Below are positions 47,074 to 55,533 of a stretch of DNA of 64,000 nt, in pieces. Numbering within the stretch: position 1 is the stretch's first letter; every line of letters starts with the position of its first letter. The translations under genes were made by a program, and so were the position numbers. The stretch comes from an uncultured Alphaproteobacteria bacterium (GTDB lineage: Bacteria > Pseudomonadota > Alphaproteobacteria > HIMB59 > GCA-002718135), in contig CACMJS010000001.1 in the NCBI GenBank assembly GCA_902614085.1, forward strand, positions 549,127-613,126, in the 5' to 3' direction. The notes beneath the pieces are model-generated. The model saw only the letters and a list, made by a program, of their open reading frames with translations. It did no database searches and was not told where the DNA came from.

Positions 47074-47166
47074 GAGACTCCTTAATTATTAGATTCTTAA
47101 TCTATAAATTAACTTAAATATCAAACAACTTTTGTTTCATTAAAAGATAAAAAAATTGTGAAGAAG

Positions 47167-48060
47167 CTAATTTAACTCGAATTTCTGTTTATTATTATAA
47201 GAAAAATCTGAGTTATTAAATTGATTTAACCACTCTGATGTTTTTTTCATACCACCAAACGCATAGAAGTGTATTTTTTCAAGTTTAGAGTCTTTGTTTA
47301 TTTCGCTATGTTCAGCAAGATCATAAATTAATTTGTCAGGAGTGCTCAATGTTGCAAGTTTAGTTAAGTTTAAAGCCTGTTTTGTAATAAATCTTAAAGA
47401 ATTTCCAATACCGCAAGACCTTGCATAATTTACTAATGTTTTAATAGAGGCAGGACCTGGTATCCCAGCGTGGATTGGTAATTTATTTCCAATTTTTACT
47501 AAGTGTTTTTCCCAGTCGATTAAAGATTTAGCTTCAAAAAAAAATTGTGTTGCTAAATACATTTTAAAATCAACATTTTTTGCAAAATCATTCTTCTGTT
47601 TAATTGCTAAATCTAAATTTTCATTTGAAATATCTGGGCTTCCTTCGGGATGTCCAGCCACACCTACAAATTGATAATTATATTTTGAAAGAAAATCTGT
47701 TTTTAAAACATCAATTGAGGAAGAGATTTCGCCAGCTTGATTCCCACCACCACCAACAATTAAAATTTTTGAACACCCAGATTCATTTGCAAGTTCACCA
47801 ATATATTTTTCTAAGTCATTTTTATTTACAATAGTTCTCGCAGGCAAATGAGGTATAACATCATAACCTTCTAATTTTAATTTTTTTGCCGTTCTAATAA
47901 CATTTTTTGAATTTTCATCTGGTAAATAAGTTATATAAACGTCATGATTTTTATTAAGAAATTCAGAAAAGCCTCCATATTTTTCGTAAACATTTGGAGT
48001 TGTTTCTATAGAATAACTATTGAGAAAATTTTTAACAATATTAATGGTTTCTTTAGACAT
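47167..48060 (-). CDS. Methylenetetrahydrofolate reductase family protein (MetF-like)
   Basis: Putative methylenetetrahydrofolate reductase, 297 residues. A TIM-barrel pattern is seen in EGYDVIPHLPARTIVNKND (about 74-92), SKILIVGGGGNQAGEI and FVGVAGHPEGSPDISNE, then FKMYLATQFFFEAKSLIDW and LPIHAGIPGPASIKTLVNYA. These blocks match the FAD-dependent MTHFR superfamily, but the protein is divergent from E. coli MetF and may serve a catabolic C1 role. It lies upstream of fhs and the sox genes on the same strand and would supply methyl-tetrahydrofolate. Divergent from trhO with 33 bases between. Confidence 0.85.
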   Translation of the reverse strand: MSKETINIVKNFLNSYSIETTPNVYEKYGGFSEFLNKNHDVYITYLPDENSKNVIRTAKKLKLEGYDVIPHLPARTIVNKNDLEKYIGELANESGCSKILIVGGGGNQAGEISSSIDVLKTDFLSKYNYQFVGVAGHPEGSPDISNENLDLAIKQKNDFAKNVDFKMYLATQFFFEAKSLIDWEKHLVKIGNKLPIHAGIPGPASIKTLVNYARSCGIGNSLRFITKQALNLTKLATLSTPDKLIYDLAEHSEINKDSKLEKIHFYAFGGMKKTSEWLNQFNNSDFSYNNKQKFELN

Positions 48061-48093
48061 AAATTTTTAAAGTTTTTTATATTAATTAGATAA

Positions 48094-49029
48094 ATGAACA
48101 ACAAGTACTTTACTATAATTACTTTTTATCAATTCAAAATAATTAAAGATAAAAATGATATCATTACTAAACTTAAAGATTTTTGCAAATTTAATAAAAT
48201 AAAAGGTACAATATTGATTGCTGATGAAGGCATTAATGGAACAATAGCTGGCTTAGAAAAAAATATAAATTCTTTCATTCTATATCTTGAAAATTTTAGT
48301 TTTGAGAAACTTAATCTTAAACGATCAAAATATAAATATATGCCTTTTCAAAAACTAAAAATTAAAAATAAAAATGAAATAGTCACACTCAGAACCAAAT
48401 TTTCTGATCCTACAAAAATATCTGGAAAGAAAGTTAAATACAATGAATGGAATCAACTAATTAAAGACAAAGACACTATTGTGATTGATGTAAGAAATGA
48501 ATTTGAGGTTAAAATAGGATCTTTTGAAGGGGCAATTAATCCAAAAACTAAAAGTTTCACTGACTTTAAATCTTTTGTTCAAAAAAAACTAAATAAGTCA
48601 AAAGACAAAAAAATTGCAATGTTTTGCACTGGAGGGATCAGGTGTGAAAAGGCATCATCATATATGATGATGAAGGGTTTTAAAAATGTTGCTCAGTTAG
48701 ACGGAGGTATACTAAAGTATTTAGAAAAAACTCCAAAAAAAGATTCAATGTGGAATGGTGAATGTTTCGTATTTGATGGAAGAGTGTCTTTGAAAAATGA
48801 ATTAAAAGATGGAACTTTCAAACTTTGTCATGCTTGTCGGTTACCCATTAGTATTAAAGATACTTATAATAAATATTATAAACCAGGTGTATCTTGTCAT
48901 AATTGTTTTGATAAAACATCTGAAGAAAAGAAAAAAAACTTACTTGAAAGAAATAAACAAATTAAACTTGATAAAAAAAGAGGAAATTTTAACCGTTTTA
49001 TTAAGCAGTCAATTTCTGATTATGAATAA
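48094..49029 (+). CDS. trhO: tRNA uridine(34) hydroxylase, rhodanese family
   Basis: Hydroxylates uridine 34 in the tRNA anticodon, 311 residues. The N-terminal acylphosphatase-like domain contains GTILIADEGINGTIAG (about 37-52); the rhodanese domain has VIDVRNEFEVKIGSFEGAINP and the active loop MFCTGGIRCEKASSYMMMKGF (Cys near 179). A C-terminal cysteine-bearing segment (CHACRLPIS, SCHNCFDKT) also matches the family and may bind metal. Family length is normal. It is divergent from the metF-like gene with 33 bases between. Confidence 0.95.
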   Translation: MNNKYFTIITFYQFKIIKDKNDIITKLKDFCKFNKIKGTILIADEGINGTIAGLEKNINSFILYLENFSFEKLNLKRSKYKYMPFQKLKIKNKNEIVTLRTKFSDPTKISGKKVKYNEWNQLIKDKDTIVIDVRNEFEVKIGSFEGAINPKTKSFTDFKSFVQKKLNKSKDKKIAMFCTGGIRCEKASSYMMMKGFKNVAQLDGGILKYLEKTPKKDSMWNGECFVFDGRVSLKNELKDGTFKLCHACRLPISIKDTYNKYYKPGVSCHNCFDKTSEEKKKNLLERNKQIKLDKKRGNFNRFIKQSISDYE

Positions 49030-49070
49030 ATAATACTTTATTTCATATAATTATTCTGTATAGACACCTC

Positions 49071-49265
49071 ATGGCAAAAAAAACTTCATTCGCTCTTAAA
49101 CAACTAGTACCTGAAGAAAATCCAAAAACAGGAACTAAGTATATTGTAAGAAAACCGACAAAAGGATTGAAAGTTGCTGAAAAGCTTCGAATGAAAAAAT
49201 ATGATCCTGTATTAAAAAAACACGTTTGGTTCGTAGAGAAAAAAATGCCTCCTCATAGTAAATAA
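49071..49265 (+). CDS. rpmG: 50S ribosomal protein bL33
   Basis: A 64-residue large-subunit ribosomal protein. The C-terminal half, with KLRMKKYDPVLKKHVWFVEKK, is the conserved bL33 core. The N-terminal half is longer than in E. coli (55 residues) and reads TGTKYIVRKPTKGLKV, lacking zinc cysteines. Lineage-specific extension at the end (MPPHSK) is also present. It stands between trhO and the photolyase operon. Confidence 0.85.
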   Translation: MAKKTSFALKQLVPEENPKTGTKYIVRKPTKGLKVAEKLRMKKYDPVLKKHVWFVEKKMPPHSK

Positions 49266-49311
49266 TAGATTTACCTCTTTAATTTATTCTAATTTAACAT
49301 AATTTAAATTC

Positions 49312-50733
49312 ATGGTAGCCACTTATGGAATTCATTGGTTTAGACAAGATTTGCGATTACAAGAAAATCCATCTTTATTGTCACTTTCAAAAAAAGTTGA
49401 TCAGATAATTCCAATTTATATTTTAGATTTAAATCAAAGAATTGGATCCACATCCAAATGGTGGTTAGAAAATTCTTTATTTAGTTTATATGACTCAATA
49501 CAAAAACATAATGGCAAACTAAATATATTTGCTGGTGATCCAGAGAAAATTATATCTTCAATAGTAAAGAATTCAAATGTTAAATATGTATCCTGGAATA
49601 GACTATATGATCCATATTCAATTAAAAGAGATACTAAAATTAAATCTATAGTTACCTCATCTAAAATAGAATGCGACTCGCACAATGGATATCTTTTAAA
49701 TGAACCTTGGAATATTAAAAATAAAAGTGGAACCTTTTTTAAAGTATTTACCCCTTACTGGCGACATTGTGATGAACTACTAAAACTAAAAGATCTTAAA
49801 TTTAAAAATATAAAAATAAGCTACGCCAATTCAAAATTTAAAAATGAAATAACTATACAAGATTTAAATCTAACAAATAAAAAAGAGAAATGGATCAAAA
49901 AAATTGAAAAATATTGGATACCTGGCGAAAGTAATGCAAAATTACAATTAAAAAAATATATTTCGCAAAAAGCAAATAACTATTCAGTTGGAAGAGATAG
50001 ACCCGATAAAGATTTAACTTCAAAATTATCACCTTATCTCCATTTTGGAGAAATATCCGCTTTGGAAGTTTATGATACCGTAAATAATGAAAAAAAAATT
50101 GATCCTGAAAATAAAAAAAAATTTCTTGCTGAACTTGGCTGGAGAGATTTTTCTTATAATCTTTTATTTAATTATCCAGATATGACTCATAAACCTATAC
50201 AAAGTAAATTTAATAAATTTCCATGGATTAAAAATACTAAAAATTTATCATTATGGCATAATGGTAAAACTGGTATTCCAATTGTTGATGCGGGAATGAG
50301 ACAACTATATAAAACAGGCTGGATGCATAACAGAGTAAGAATGATTGTAGGCTCGTTTCTAACAAAAAATTTATTGTTACACTGGAAAAATGGAGAAGAG
50401 TGGTTTTTTGATACTTTAGTTGATGCTGACGTTGGGTCTAATTCTGCAGGTTGGCAATGGATCTCTGGTTGTGGTGCTGATGCAAGTCCATATTTTAGAA
50501 TTTTTAATCCAATATTGCAGGGTCAAAAATTTGATCCAGATGGTGATTATGTAAAAGAATTTGTTCCTGAGTTGAATAATATTCCAAAAAAATATATTCA
50601 TAATCCTTGGGAGATGTCTATGGAGGATCAAAAGAAATATAATTTTGAGATTGGTACTTCATATCCAGCACCAATTGTAGATTTAAAAGAAACAAGAAAT
50701 AGAGCACTATCAGCGTTTAAAACTATTAGTTGA
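49312..50733 (+). CDS. Deoxyribodipyrimidine photolyase
   Basis: Light-dependent DNA repair enzyme of the photolyase/cryptochrome family, 473 residues. The N-terminal antenna domain starts YGIHWFRQDLRLQENPSLLS. The FAD domain shows LSPYLHFGEISALEV, FLAELGWRDFSYNLLFNYPD, TGIPIVDAGMRQLYKTGWMHNR (about 320-341) and DADVGSNSAGWQWISGCGADA. These are hallmarks of class I CPD photolyases. Its stop is two bases before a GTG start of an FAD oxidoreductase, which makes it the first gene of a light/lipid operon. Confidence 0.97.
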   Translation: MVATYGIHWFRQDLRLQENPSLLSLSKKVDQIIPIYILDLNQRIGSTSKWWLENSLFSLYDSIQKHNGKLNIFAGDPEKIISSIVKNSNVKYVSWNRLYDPYSIKRDTKIKSIVTSSKIECDSHNGYLLNEPWNIKNKSGTFFKVFTPYWRHCDELLKLKDLKFKNIKISYANSKFKNEITIQDLNLTNKKEKWIKKIEKYWIPGESNAKLQLKKYISQKANNYSVGRDRPDKDLTSKLSPYLHFGEISALEVYDTVNNEKKIDPENKKKFLAELGWRDFSYNLLFNYPDMTHKPIQSKFNKFPWIKNTKNLSLWHNGKTGIPIVDAGMRQLYKTGWMHNRVRMIVGSFLTKNLLLHWKNGEEWFFDTLVDADVGSNSAGWQWISGCGADASPYFRIFNPILQGQKFDPDGDYVKEFVPELNNIPKKYIHNPWEMSMEDQKKYNFEIGTSYPAPIVDLKETRNRALSAFKTIS

Positions 50734-50734
50734 T

Positions 50735-52030
50735 GTGAGAGAAAAAATAGCAATCATTGGTTCTGGTATTTCAGGAATAAGTGCAGCTTACCTTTTATCT
50801 TCTAAATATGATGTTTATTTATTTGAAAAAAATAATAGATTAGGTGGACATACAAGAACTATCTATGTTGAAGAATCAACAAAGACAGTCCCAGTCGATA
50901 CAGGGTTTATTGTATTCAATGAAAATAATTATCCAGATTTAACAAATTTTTTTAAATTACTTGATGTGAAATGTAAAAATTCAGATATGTCTTTTGCCGT
51001 CTCAAATCAAGATCCTCAAATTGAATATAGTGGCAAAAATATATTTTCCCTTTTTGCTAATTTTAGAAATGTGTTTTCTTTTAATTTTTTTAAAATGTTA
51101 TTTGAAATAAGAAAACTTTATTTATTATGTAATAGCTTGAATGTTAGTGATTTAGAGCAAACTAAAACCTTAAATGATTTTTTAAAAACTAATAATTTTT
51201 CAACGTACCTAATAAATTATCATATTTTACCTATGATATCATCTATATGGTCAAGCAATATAAGTGATGTAAAAAATTTTCCTCTCATAACATTCATTAA
51301 TTTTTTTAAAAATCATGCTTTATTTAATTTAAAAAAAAGACCTCAATGGAAATATGTAGAAGGCGGTAGTAACGAATATATAAAAAAAATTATTAATAAA
51401 AATGTTTTTGAGTATGAAATAAATTTTAAAATTAAAAAAATTATTAGAGAAAATAATAAAATTAAAATAGAAGATGAGAAAAATAATATATTAGAATTTC
51501 ATAAGGTAATATTCGCAACCCATGCAAATCAAGTATTGGATATTTTGGAAAAACCAACAGAAGAAGAAGTAAAAATATTTTCACAATTTAAATATTCAAC
51601 TAATTCAGCAATACTTCACTGCGATCACTCTTTAATGCCTAAATCAAAAATTGCTTGGTCAAGTTGGAATTTTTTAAATAAGTCATCATCTTCTAAATTT
51701 ACTTTAACTTATTGGATGAATTTCTTGCAAAAATTACCAACTAAACAAAATTATTTTGTAACTGTTAATCCATATAAAAAGCCTAAAAACATAATTAACG
51801 AAACATCATTTAATCATCCAATATATACTACCGATACTATTTTAGCTCAAAAAAATGTTATGGAAATCCAAGGAAAGAATAATACTTTTTTCTGTGGAGC
51901 TTACCTTGGATATGGTTTTCATGAAGACGGCATTCAATCATCCTCTTATATTTGTAAATTGTTAAATTGTGATTTACCTTGGAAGAGAGAGAAAAATTTT
52001 TATAATAGATTACAAATTAATTTTAAATGA
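50735..52030 (+). CDS. FAD-dependent amine-oxidase-fold protein (COG2907-like)
   Basis: Flavoprotein of the flavin-containing amine oxidase fold, 431 residues. The FAD-binding region IAIIGSGISGISAAYLL and LFEKNNRLGGHTRTIYV (about 3-46) is followed by VDTGFIVFNENNYPDLTNFF, a hallmark of COG2907. The C-terminal end HATHANQVLDIL-like region and GAYLGYGFHEDGIQS hold the second FAD motif. It starts with GTG one base after the photolyase stop and ends overlapping the DUF1365 gene by four bases. In related bacteria this protein accompanies cyclopropane synthase and participates in modified fatty acid synthesis; the reaction is not established here. Confidence 0.9.
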   Translation: MREKIAIIGSGISGISAAYLLSSKYDVYLFEKNNRLGGHTRTIYVEESTKTVPVDTGFIVFNENNYPDLTNFFKLLDVKCKNSDMSFAVSNQDPQIEYSGKNIFSLFANFRNVFSFNFFKMLFEIRKLYLLCNSLNVSDLEQTKTLNDFLKTNNFSTYLINYHILPMISSIWSSNISDVKNFPLITFINFFKNHALFNLKKRPQWKYVEGGSNEYIKKIINKNVFEYEINFKIKKIIRENNKIKIEDEKNNILEFHKVIFATHANQVLDILEKPTEEEVKIFSQFKYSTNSAILHCDHSLMPKSKIAWSSWNFLNKSSSSKFTLTYWMNFLQKLPTKQNYFVTVNPYKKPKNIINETSFNHPIYTTDTILAQKNVMEIQGKNNTFFCGAYLGYGFHEDGIQSSSYICKLLNCDLPWKREKNFYNRLQINFK

Positions 52031-52800
52031 TTTCTCAAATTCTATTATCTAGCATTATTCATAAAAGATTTATTCCATTTAAACACACATTGAAATATGA
52101 GGTACCAAGTCTTTTTATTAATTTGGATAATCTTGATCAATTAAGTAAAAACTATAAACTTTTTTCATTAAACTCTTTTAATCTTTTTTCTATTTATGAA
52201 AAAGATCATGGATATAGAGACAAAAGGTCAATAAAGACATTTGTTAAAGATTCCCTCTCTAAATTTAATATTAAATATAAACATCTTAATATCATGATAT
52301 TATGTTTTCCAAGAATTTTGGGATATGTATTTGATCCCTTATCAATTATATATTGTTATGATGATAAAAAATTAATATCTATTTTCTATGAAGTCAAAAA
52401 TACGACTAATGAACAACATACCTATATTTTTAAAGGAAATGTAAATTTTGAAGATTTTAAATTATCTCATGAATGTGCAAAACAGTTTTATGTATCTCCA
52501 TTCATTGAAATGGAGGCAAATTATAAATTTTTTAATCGAATGCAAAAAGATAAAATAAATATTAACATTGATCTTTATGATAAAAATAATAAAAAAGTTC
52601 TAACAGCTACTCAGCATGGCAAATTTATAGATTTTAACTCAAAAAATATGTTTAAATTTTTATATTATAATCCACTTTTTGGTTTTAAGGTAATGGCTGG
52701 AATTCTTTATGAGGCTTTAAAAATAATTTACAAAGGTGGTAAATATTATGCACGAAATAAGAAGCCAAATGATACAGTGAGTTTTGAAGGTAATTTTTAA
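52027..52800 (+). CDS. DUF1365 family protein
   Basis: A 257-residue protein of the DUF1365 family, unknown function. Blocks RFIPFKHTLKYEVPSLFINLD, DHGYRDKRSIKTF, ILCFPRILGYVFDPLSIIYCYD and FYEVKNTTNEQHTYIF are conserved in the family. It always tends to accompany the COG2907 oxidase and cyclopropane-fatty-acid synthase, so it likely works on the same lipid. It overlaps the upstream gene by four bases and meets the next with no gap. Confidence 0.92.
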   Translation: MISQILLSSIIHKRFIPFKHTLKYEVPSLFINLDNLDQLSKNYKLFSLNSFNLFSIYEKDHGYRDKRSIKTFVKDSLSKFNIKYKHLNIMILCFPRILGYVFDPLSIIYCYDDKKLISIFYEVKNTTNEQHTYIFKGNVNFEDFKLSHECAKQFYVSPFIEMEANYKFFNRMQKDKININIDLYDKNNKKVLTATQHGKFIDFNSKNMFKFLYYNPLFGFKVMAGILYEALKIIYKGGKYYARNKKPNDTVSFEGNF

Positions 52801-53994
52801 ATGAATTTTTTTAAAACAAATTTTGATAAAACCGTCGAAAAATTATTAGTAAACTTTTTATCTAAAATTCGATATGGAAAATTAACAGTTCAATTTCCAA
52901 ATGGCGAGGAGAGAGTTTTTGTCGGCAAAGAGGAGGATATATCTGCAAATATAAAAATTAATAATTATAATTTTTTAAATTTAATTTTTAAAAAAGGTTC
53001 TGTAGGTTTTGCAGAAGCCTATATGAATGGTTACTTTTCAAGCACCGATTTAACTAATTTATTGCTACTTTCTCACAAAAATGAGAGTTATTTTTTACAA
53101 AGTATAAATACTAATCTTTTTTTTGCTACTTTTGCCAAATTAAAGCATTTTTTAAATAACAATTCAAAATCACAGAGTAAAAAAAATATTAAATATCATT
53201 ATGATTTAGGAAATAATTTTTACGAAAAGTGGCTAGATAAAACCATGACCTATTCTTCTGCTCTTTTTGATAATAAAAATACCAATTTATCAGATGCACA
53301 ATTTAACAAATATAGAAAAATTGCTGAAACTTTATCATTAGACTCAAATTCTAAAACTTTAGAAATTGGATGTGGATGGGGAGGCTTTTCATCATTTGTA
53401 GCGAAAAATTATAATTGTTCAGTTGATGCTATAACTATTTCTAAGGAACAATATGAATATGCTTCTGAAAAAATTCAAAATGAAGGTTTGTCTGAAAAAG
53501 TATCAGTTATATTCAGAGATTATAGGGATATCAAAAAAAAATATTCAAATATTGTTTCAATTGAAATGTTTGAAGCAGTTGGGAAGAAATACTGGCATAA
53601 TTACTTTGATACAATTCGTAATTCTCTCAACGATGCCGGTATGGCTGCACTACAAGTCATAACGATTGATGAAAAAAAGGCTAAAGATTATCAAAATAGA
53701 CCAGATTTTATTCAACAATATATTTTTCCAGGTGGAATGCTTCCAACTAAAAAACAATTTGAATATTCGGCAAAACACGTTGGATTAAAATGTATTGAAA
53801 ATCTAAGTTTCGGTGGTTCTTATGCAAAAACACTTAAAATGTGGAATAAACAATTTCAAAAATCTTGGAATGATTTAGCTCAGTTTGGTTTTGATATTAA
53901 ATTTAAAAGAATGTGGGAATTTTATCTATCTTATTGTGAAACAGGTTTTGCAAATAGTTCAACCGATGTTTCTCATTTCTTAATTCAAAAATAG
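52801..53994 (+). CDS. Cyclopropane-fatty-acyl-phospholipid synthase family methyltransferase
   Basis: S-adenosylmethionine-dependent lipid methyltransferase, 397 residues. The N-terminal lipid-binding part (1-115) is followed by YHYDLGNNFYEKWLDKTMTY, the SAM motif LEIGCGWGGFSSFVAK (about 182-197), EMFEAVGKKYWHNYF and FIQQYIFPGGMLPTKKQF. It would add a methyl or methylene group to unsaturated acyl chains. Given the photolyase, COG2907 oxidase and DUF1365 partners, a role in light- or singlet-oxygen-related acyl modification, such as furan fatty acid synthesis, is conceivable. The standard cyclopropane activity is equally possible. Confidence 0.93.
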   Translation: MNFFKTNFDKTVEKLLVNFLSKIRYGKLTVQFPNGEERVFVGKEEDISANIKINNYNFLNLIFKKGSVGFAEAYMNGYFSSTDLTNLLLLSHKNESYFLQSINTNLFFATFAKLKHFLNNNSKSQSKKNIKYHYDLGNNFYEKWLDKTMTYSSALFDNKNTNLSDAQFNKYRKIAETLSLDSNSKTLEIGCGWGGFSSFVAKNYNCSVDAITISKEQYEYASEKIQNEGLSEKVSVIFRDYRDIKKKYSNIVSIEMFEAVGKKYWHNYFDTIRNSLNDAGMAALQVITIDEKKAKDYQNRPDFIQQYIFPGGMLPTKKQFEYSAKHVGLKCIENLSFGGSYAKTLKMWNKQFQKSWNDLAQFGFDIKFKRMWEFYLSYCETGFANSSTDVSHFLIQK

Positions 53995-53996
53995 AA

Positions 53997-54509
53997 ATGC
54001 AAAAACTAAAAGTATTTTTAGTCTTAACTGGCTATCAACTAACTTGGTTAGCCTGTGTATTTGGTGAAACAAAATTTTCTAATTCAATGTTGGGCATTTG
54101 GGTTGGAATTATTTTCTTACTAACTTATTTTTATTTTAATCATAATAAACAAAAATTTATTAAGATTTCACTTTTGATTGCAGTTCCAGGATATTTTTTT
54201 GATACTTTATTAGTTTATTTCCAAATTTACGATTTTGAAACTATTGCTAAACTTGGCACTCTACCATTATGGATGATTGTTTTATGGTTTAGTTTTAGTA
54301 CTCTTTTTGATGAAATTCTTACTTTTTTTAAAAGCTATAAAATTTTAGGAATCATTTTAAGTGGAGTTTTAGGACCTTTAACCTATTATCTTGGCGAGCC
54401 TATCGGAGTTATAAAAATATATAACTTTCAGATTTTTATTATTTCAATGGTATTATTTTGGATGAGCTTGATGTTCTATTATCTAAATTACGTTATAAAA
54501 AATGATTAA
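53997..54509 (+). CDS. DUF2878-like membrane protein
   Basis: A 170-residue integral membrane protein with five or six hydrophobic segments. The pattern LTGYQLTWLACVFGETK near the start, LLIAVPGYFFDTLLVYFQIYDF and LGTLPLWMIVLWFSFSTLFDEIL resembles the DUF2878 family, unknown function. It is the last gene of the photolyase-CFA operon and overlaps the convergent trcR stop by four bases. It may anchor or transport the modified lipid. Confidence 0.85.
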   Translation: MQKLKVFLVLTGYQLTWLACVFGETKFSNSMLGIWVGIIFLLTYFYFNHNKQKFIKISLLIAVPGYFFDTLLVYFQIYDFETIAKLGTLPLWMIVLWFSFSTLFDEILTFFKSYKILGIILSGVLGPLTYYLGEPIGVIKIYNFQIFIISMVLFWMSLMFYYLNYVIKND

Positions 54510-55048
54510 TTTTCTTGATCTACTTTTTTTGTTCTAGTTCTATTTAAAGTTCTTTCGAGATCCTTATAAGTACATAAACCAACATCCATTGGACTCTTTG
54601 CCTCAAGAACTGCTTCTCTGTATGTACCATTTCTTATAGCCTCTACTGTATTTTTTGTTGAACCGGTAAGTTTTGCAATTTGAGAACTACTTAATTCAGT
54701 TGGATATCTTTTTATAAGCCACAAAATAGCATATGGCTTTTCTTGTCTTAAAGAAAGAGGTGTATATTTAGAATCTTTTTTTCTTGGTGGTAAATCTTCA
54801 ATTACATCAGACTTAATAAGACTCAAACGAGCTGCATTATCTTTTTCACATCTTTCAATTTCTTCTTTTGTTAATTGATTATTATCAATTGGATCATAAC
54901 CTCTCATACCTACAGCAACTTCTCCATCAGCTATTCCTTGAACCTCTAATTCATGTAATCCACAGAATTCAGCTATTTGATCAAACGTTAAAGCTGTATT
55001 TTCAACTAACCATATCGCTGTTGCTTTAGGCATTAAAGGATATTTCAT
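54506..55048 (-). CDS. trcR: TrcR-like cell-cycle transcriptional regulator (DUF1013)
   Basis: Alphaproteobacteria-specific regulator of the DUF1013 family, 180 residues. Conserved blocks are LMPKATAIWLVENTALTFDQIAEF-type N-terminus, HELEVQGIADGEVAVGMRGYDP, LSLRQEKPYAILWLIKRYP and LSSSQIAKLTGSTKNTVEAIRNG, two helix-turn-helix-like regions. The ATG at 55048 is the conserved start; an upstream start in frame at 55072 adds eight unconserved residues. It lies divergent from the DUF1192 gene, with 44 bases between. In Caulobacter and Brucella the family takes part in cell-cycle control. Confidence 0.9.
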   Translation of the reverse strand: MKYPLMPKATAIWLVENTALTFDQIAEFCGLHELEVQGIADGEVAVGMRGYDPIDNNQLTKEEIERCEKDNAARLSLIKSDVIEDLPPRKKDSKYTPLSLRQEKPYAILWLIKRYPTELSSSQIAKLTGSTKNTVEAIRNGTYREAVLEAKSPMDVGLCTYKDLERTLNRTRTKKVDQEN

Positions 55049-55092
55049 AATTGGCTCATATAATATAATCAAAAAATAATATATAACAAAAT

Positions 55093-55281
55093 ATGACTAT
55101 GACAGATTTTTTTGAAGTTGATGAAAAACAAAAGACGGTTAAAATATTAAATTTGGATGATTTCAGTGTTGAGGATTTACAAAATTATATTTCTGAACTT
55201 CAAACTGAAATAGTAAGAGTTCAAGATGAGATAAAAAAGAAGGAAAATTTAAAACTTAATGCTGAAAAGTTTTTTAAATAA
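55093..55281 (+). CDS. DUF1192 small protein
   Basis: A 62-residue protein of the DUF1192 family, common in Alphaproteobacteria and next to TrcR and rpmE. The core LNLDDFSVEDLQNYISELQ and EIVRVQDEIKKKENLKLNAEK form two helices, probably a short coiled coil. It ends one base from the convergent rpmE stop. Function unknown. Confidence 0.85.
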   Translation: MTMTDFFEVDEKQKTVKILNLDDFSVEDLQNYISELQTEIVRVQDEIKKKENLKLNAEKFFK

Positions 55282-55509
55282 TTATTTATTAATTTTAAGA
55301 CCTTTAAATCTTTTTTGGAATCTAGCAACCTGTCCTTCAGATTCATTAAGACCAGCCTTACCACCAGTCCATGCTGGGTGAGATTTAGAATCAATTTCTA
55401 ATTTAAGAGTATCACCTTCTTTACCCCAAGTAGATCTAGTTTTAAAAGTAGATCCATCAGTCATAACCACGTTTATTTCATGATATTTAGGATGTATATC
55501 TTTTTTCAT
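55282..55509 (-). CDS. rpmE: 50S ribosomal protein bL31
   Basis: Large-subunit ribosomal protein, 75 residues. [25 protein letters not shown] and [25 protein letters not shown] match the family. It lacks the four zinc cysteines, so it is the zinc-free form usual in this group of bacteria and the ribosome would not store zinc here. It follows suhB on the same strand with 24 bases between. Confidence 0.97.
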   Translation of the reverse strand: MKKDIHPKYHEINVVMTDGSTFKTRSTWGKEGDTLKLEIDSKSHPAWTGGKAGLNESEGQVARFQKRFKGLKINK

Positions 55510-55533
55510 GACTGTCTTATATTTATATAGATT

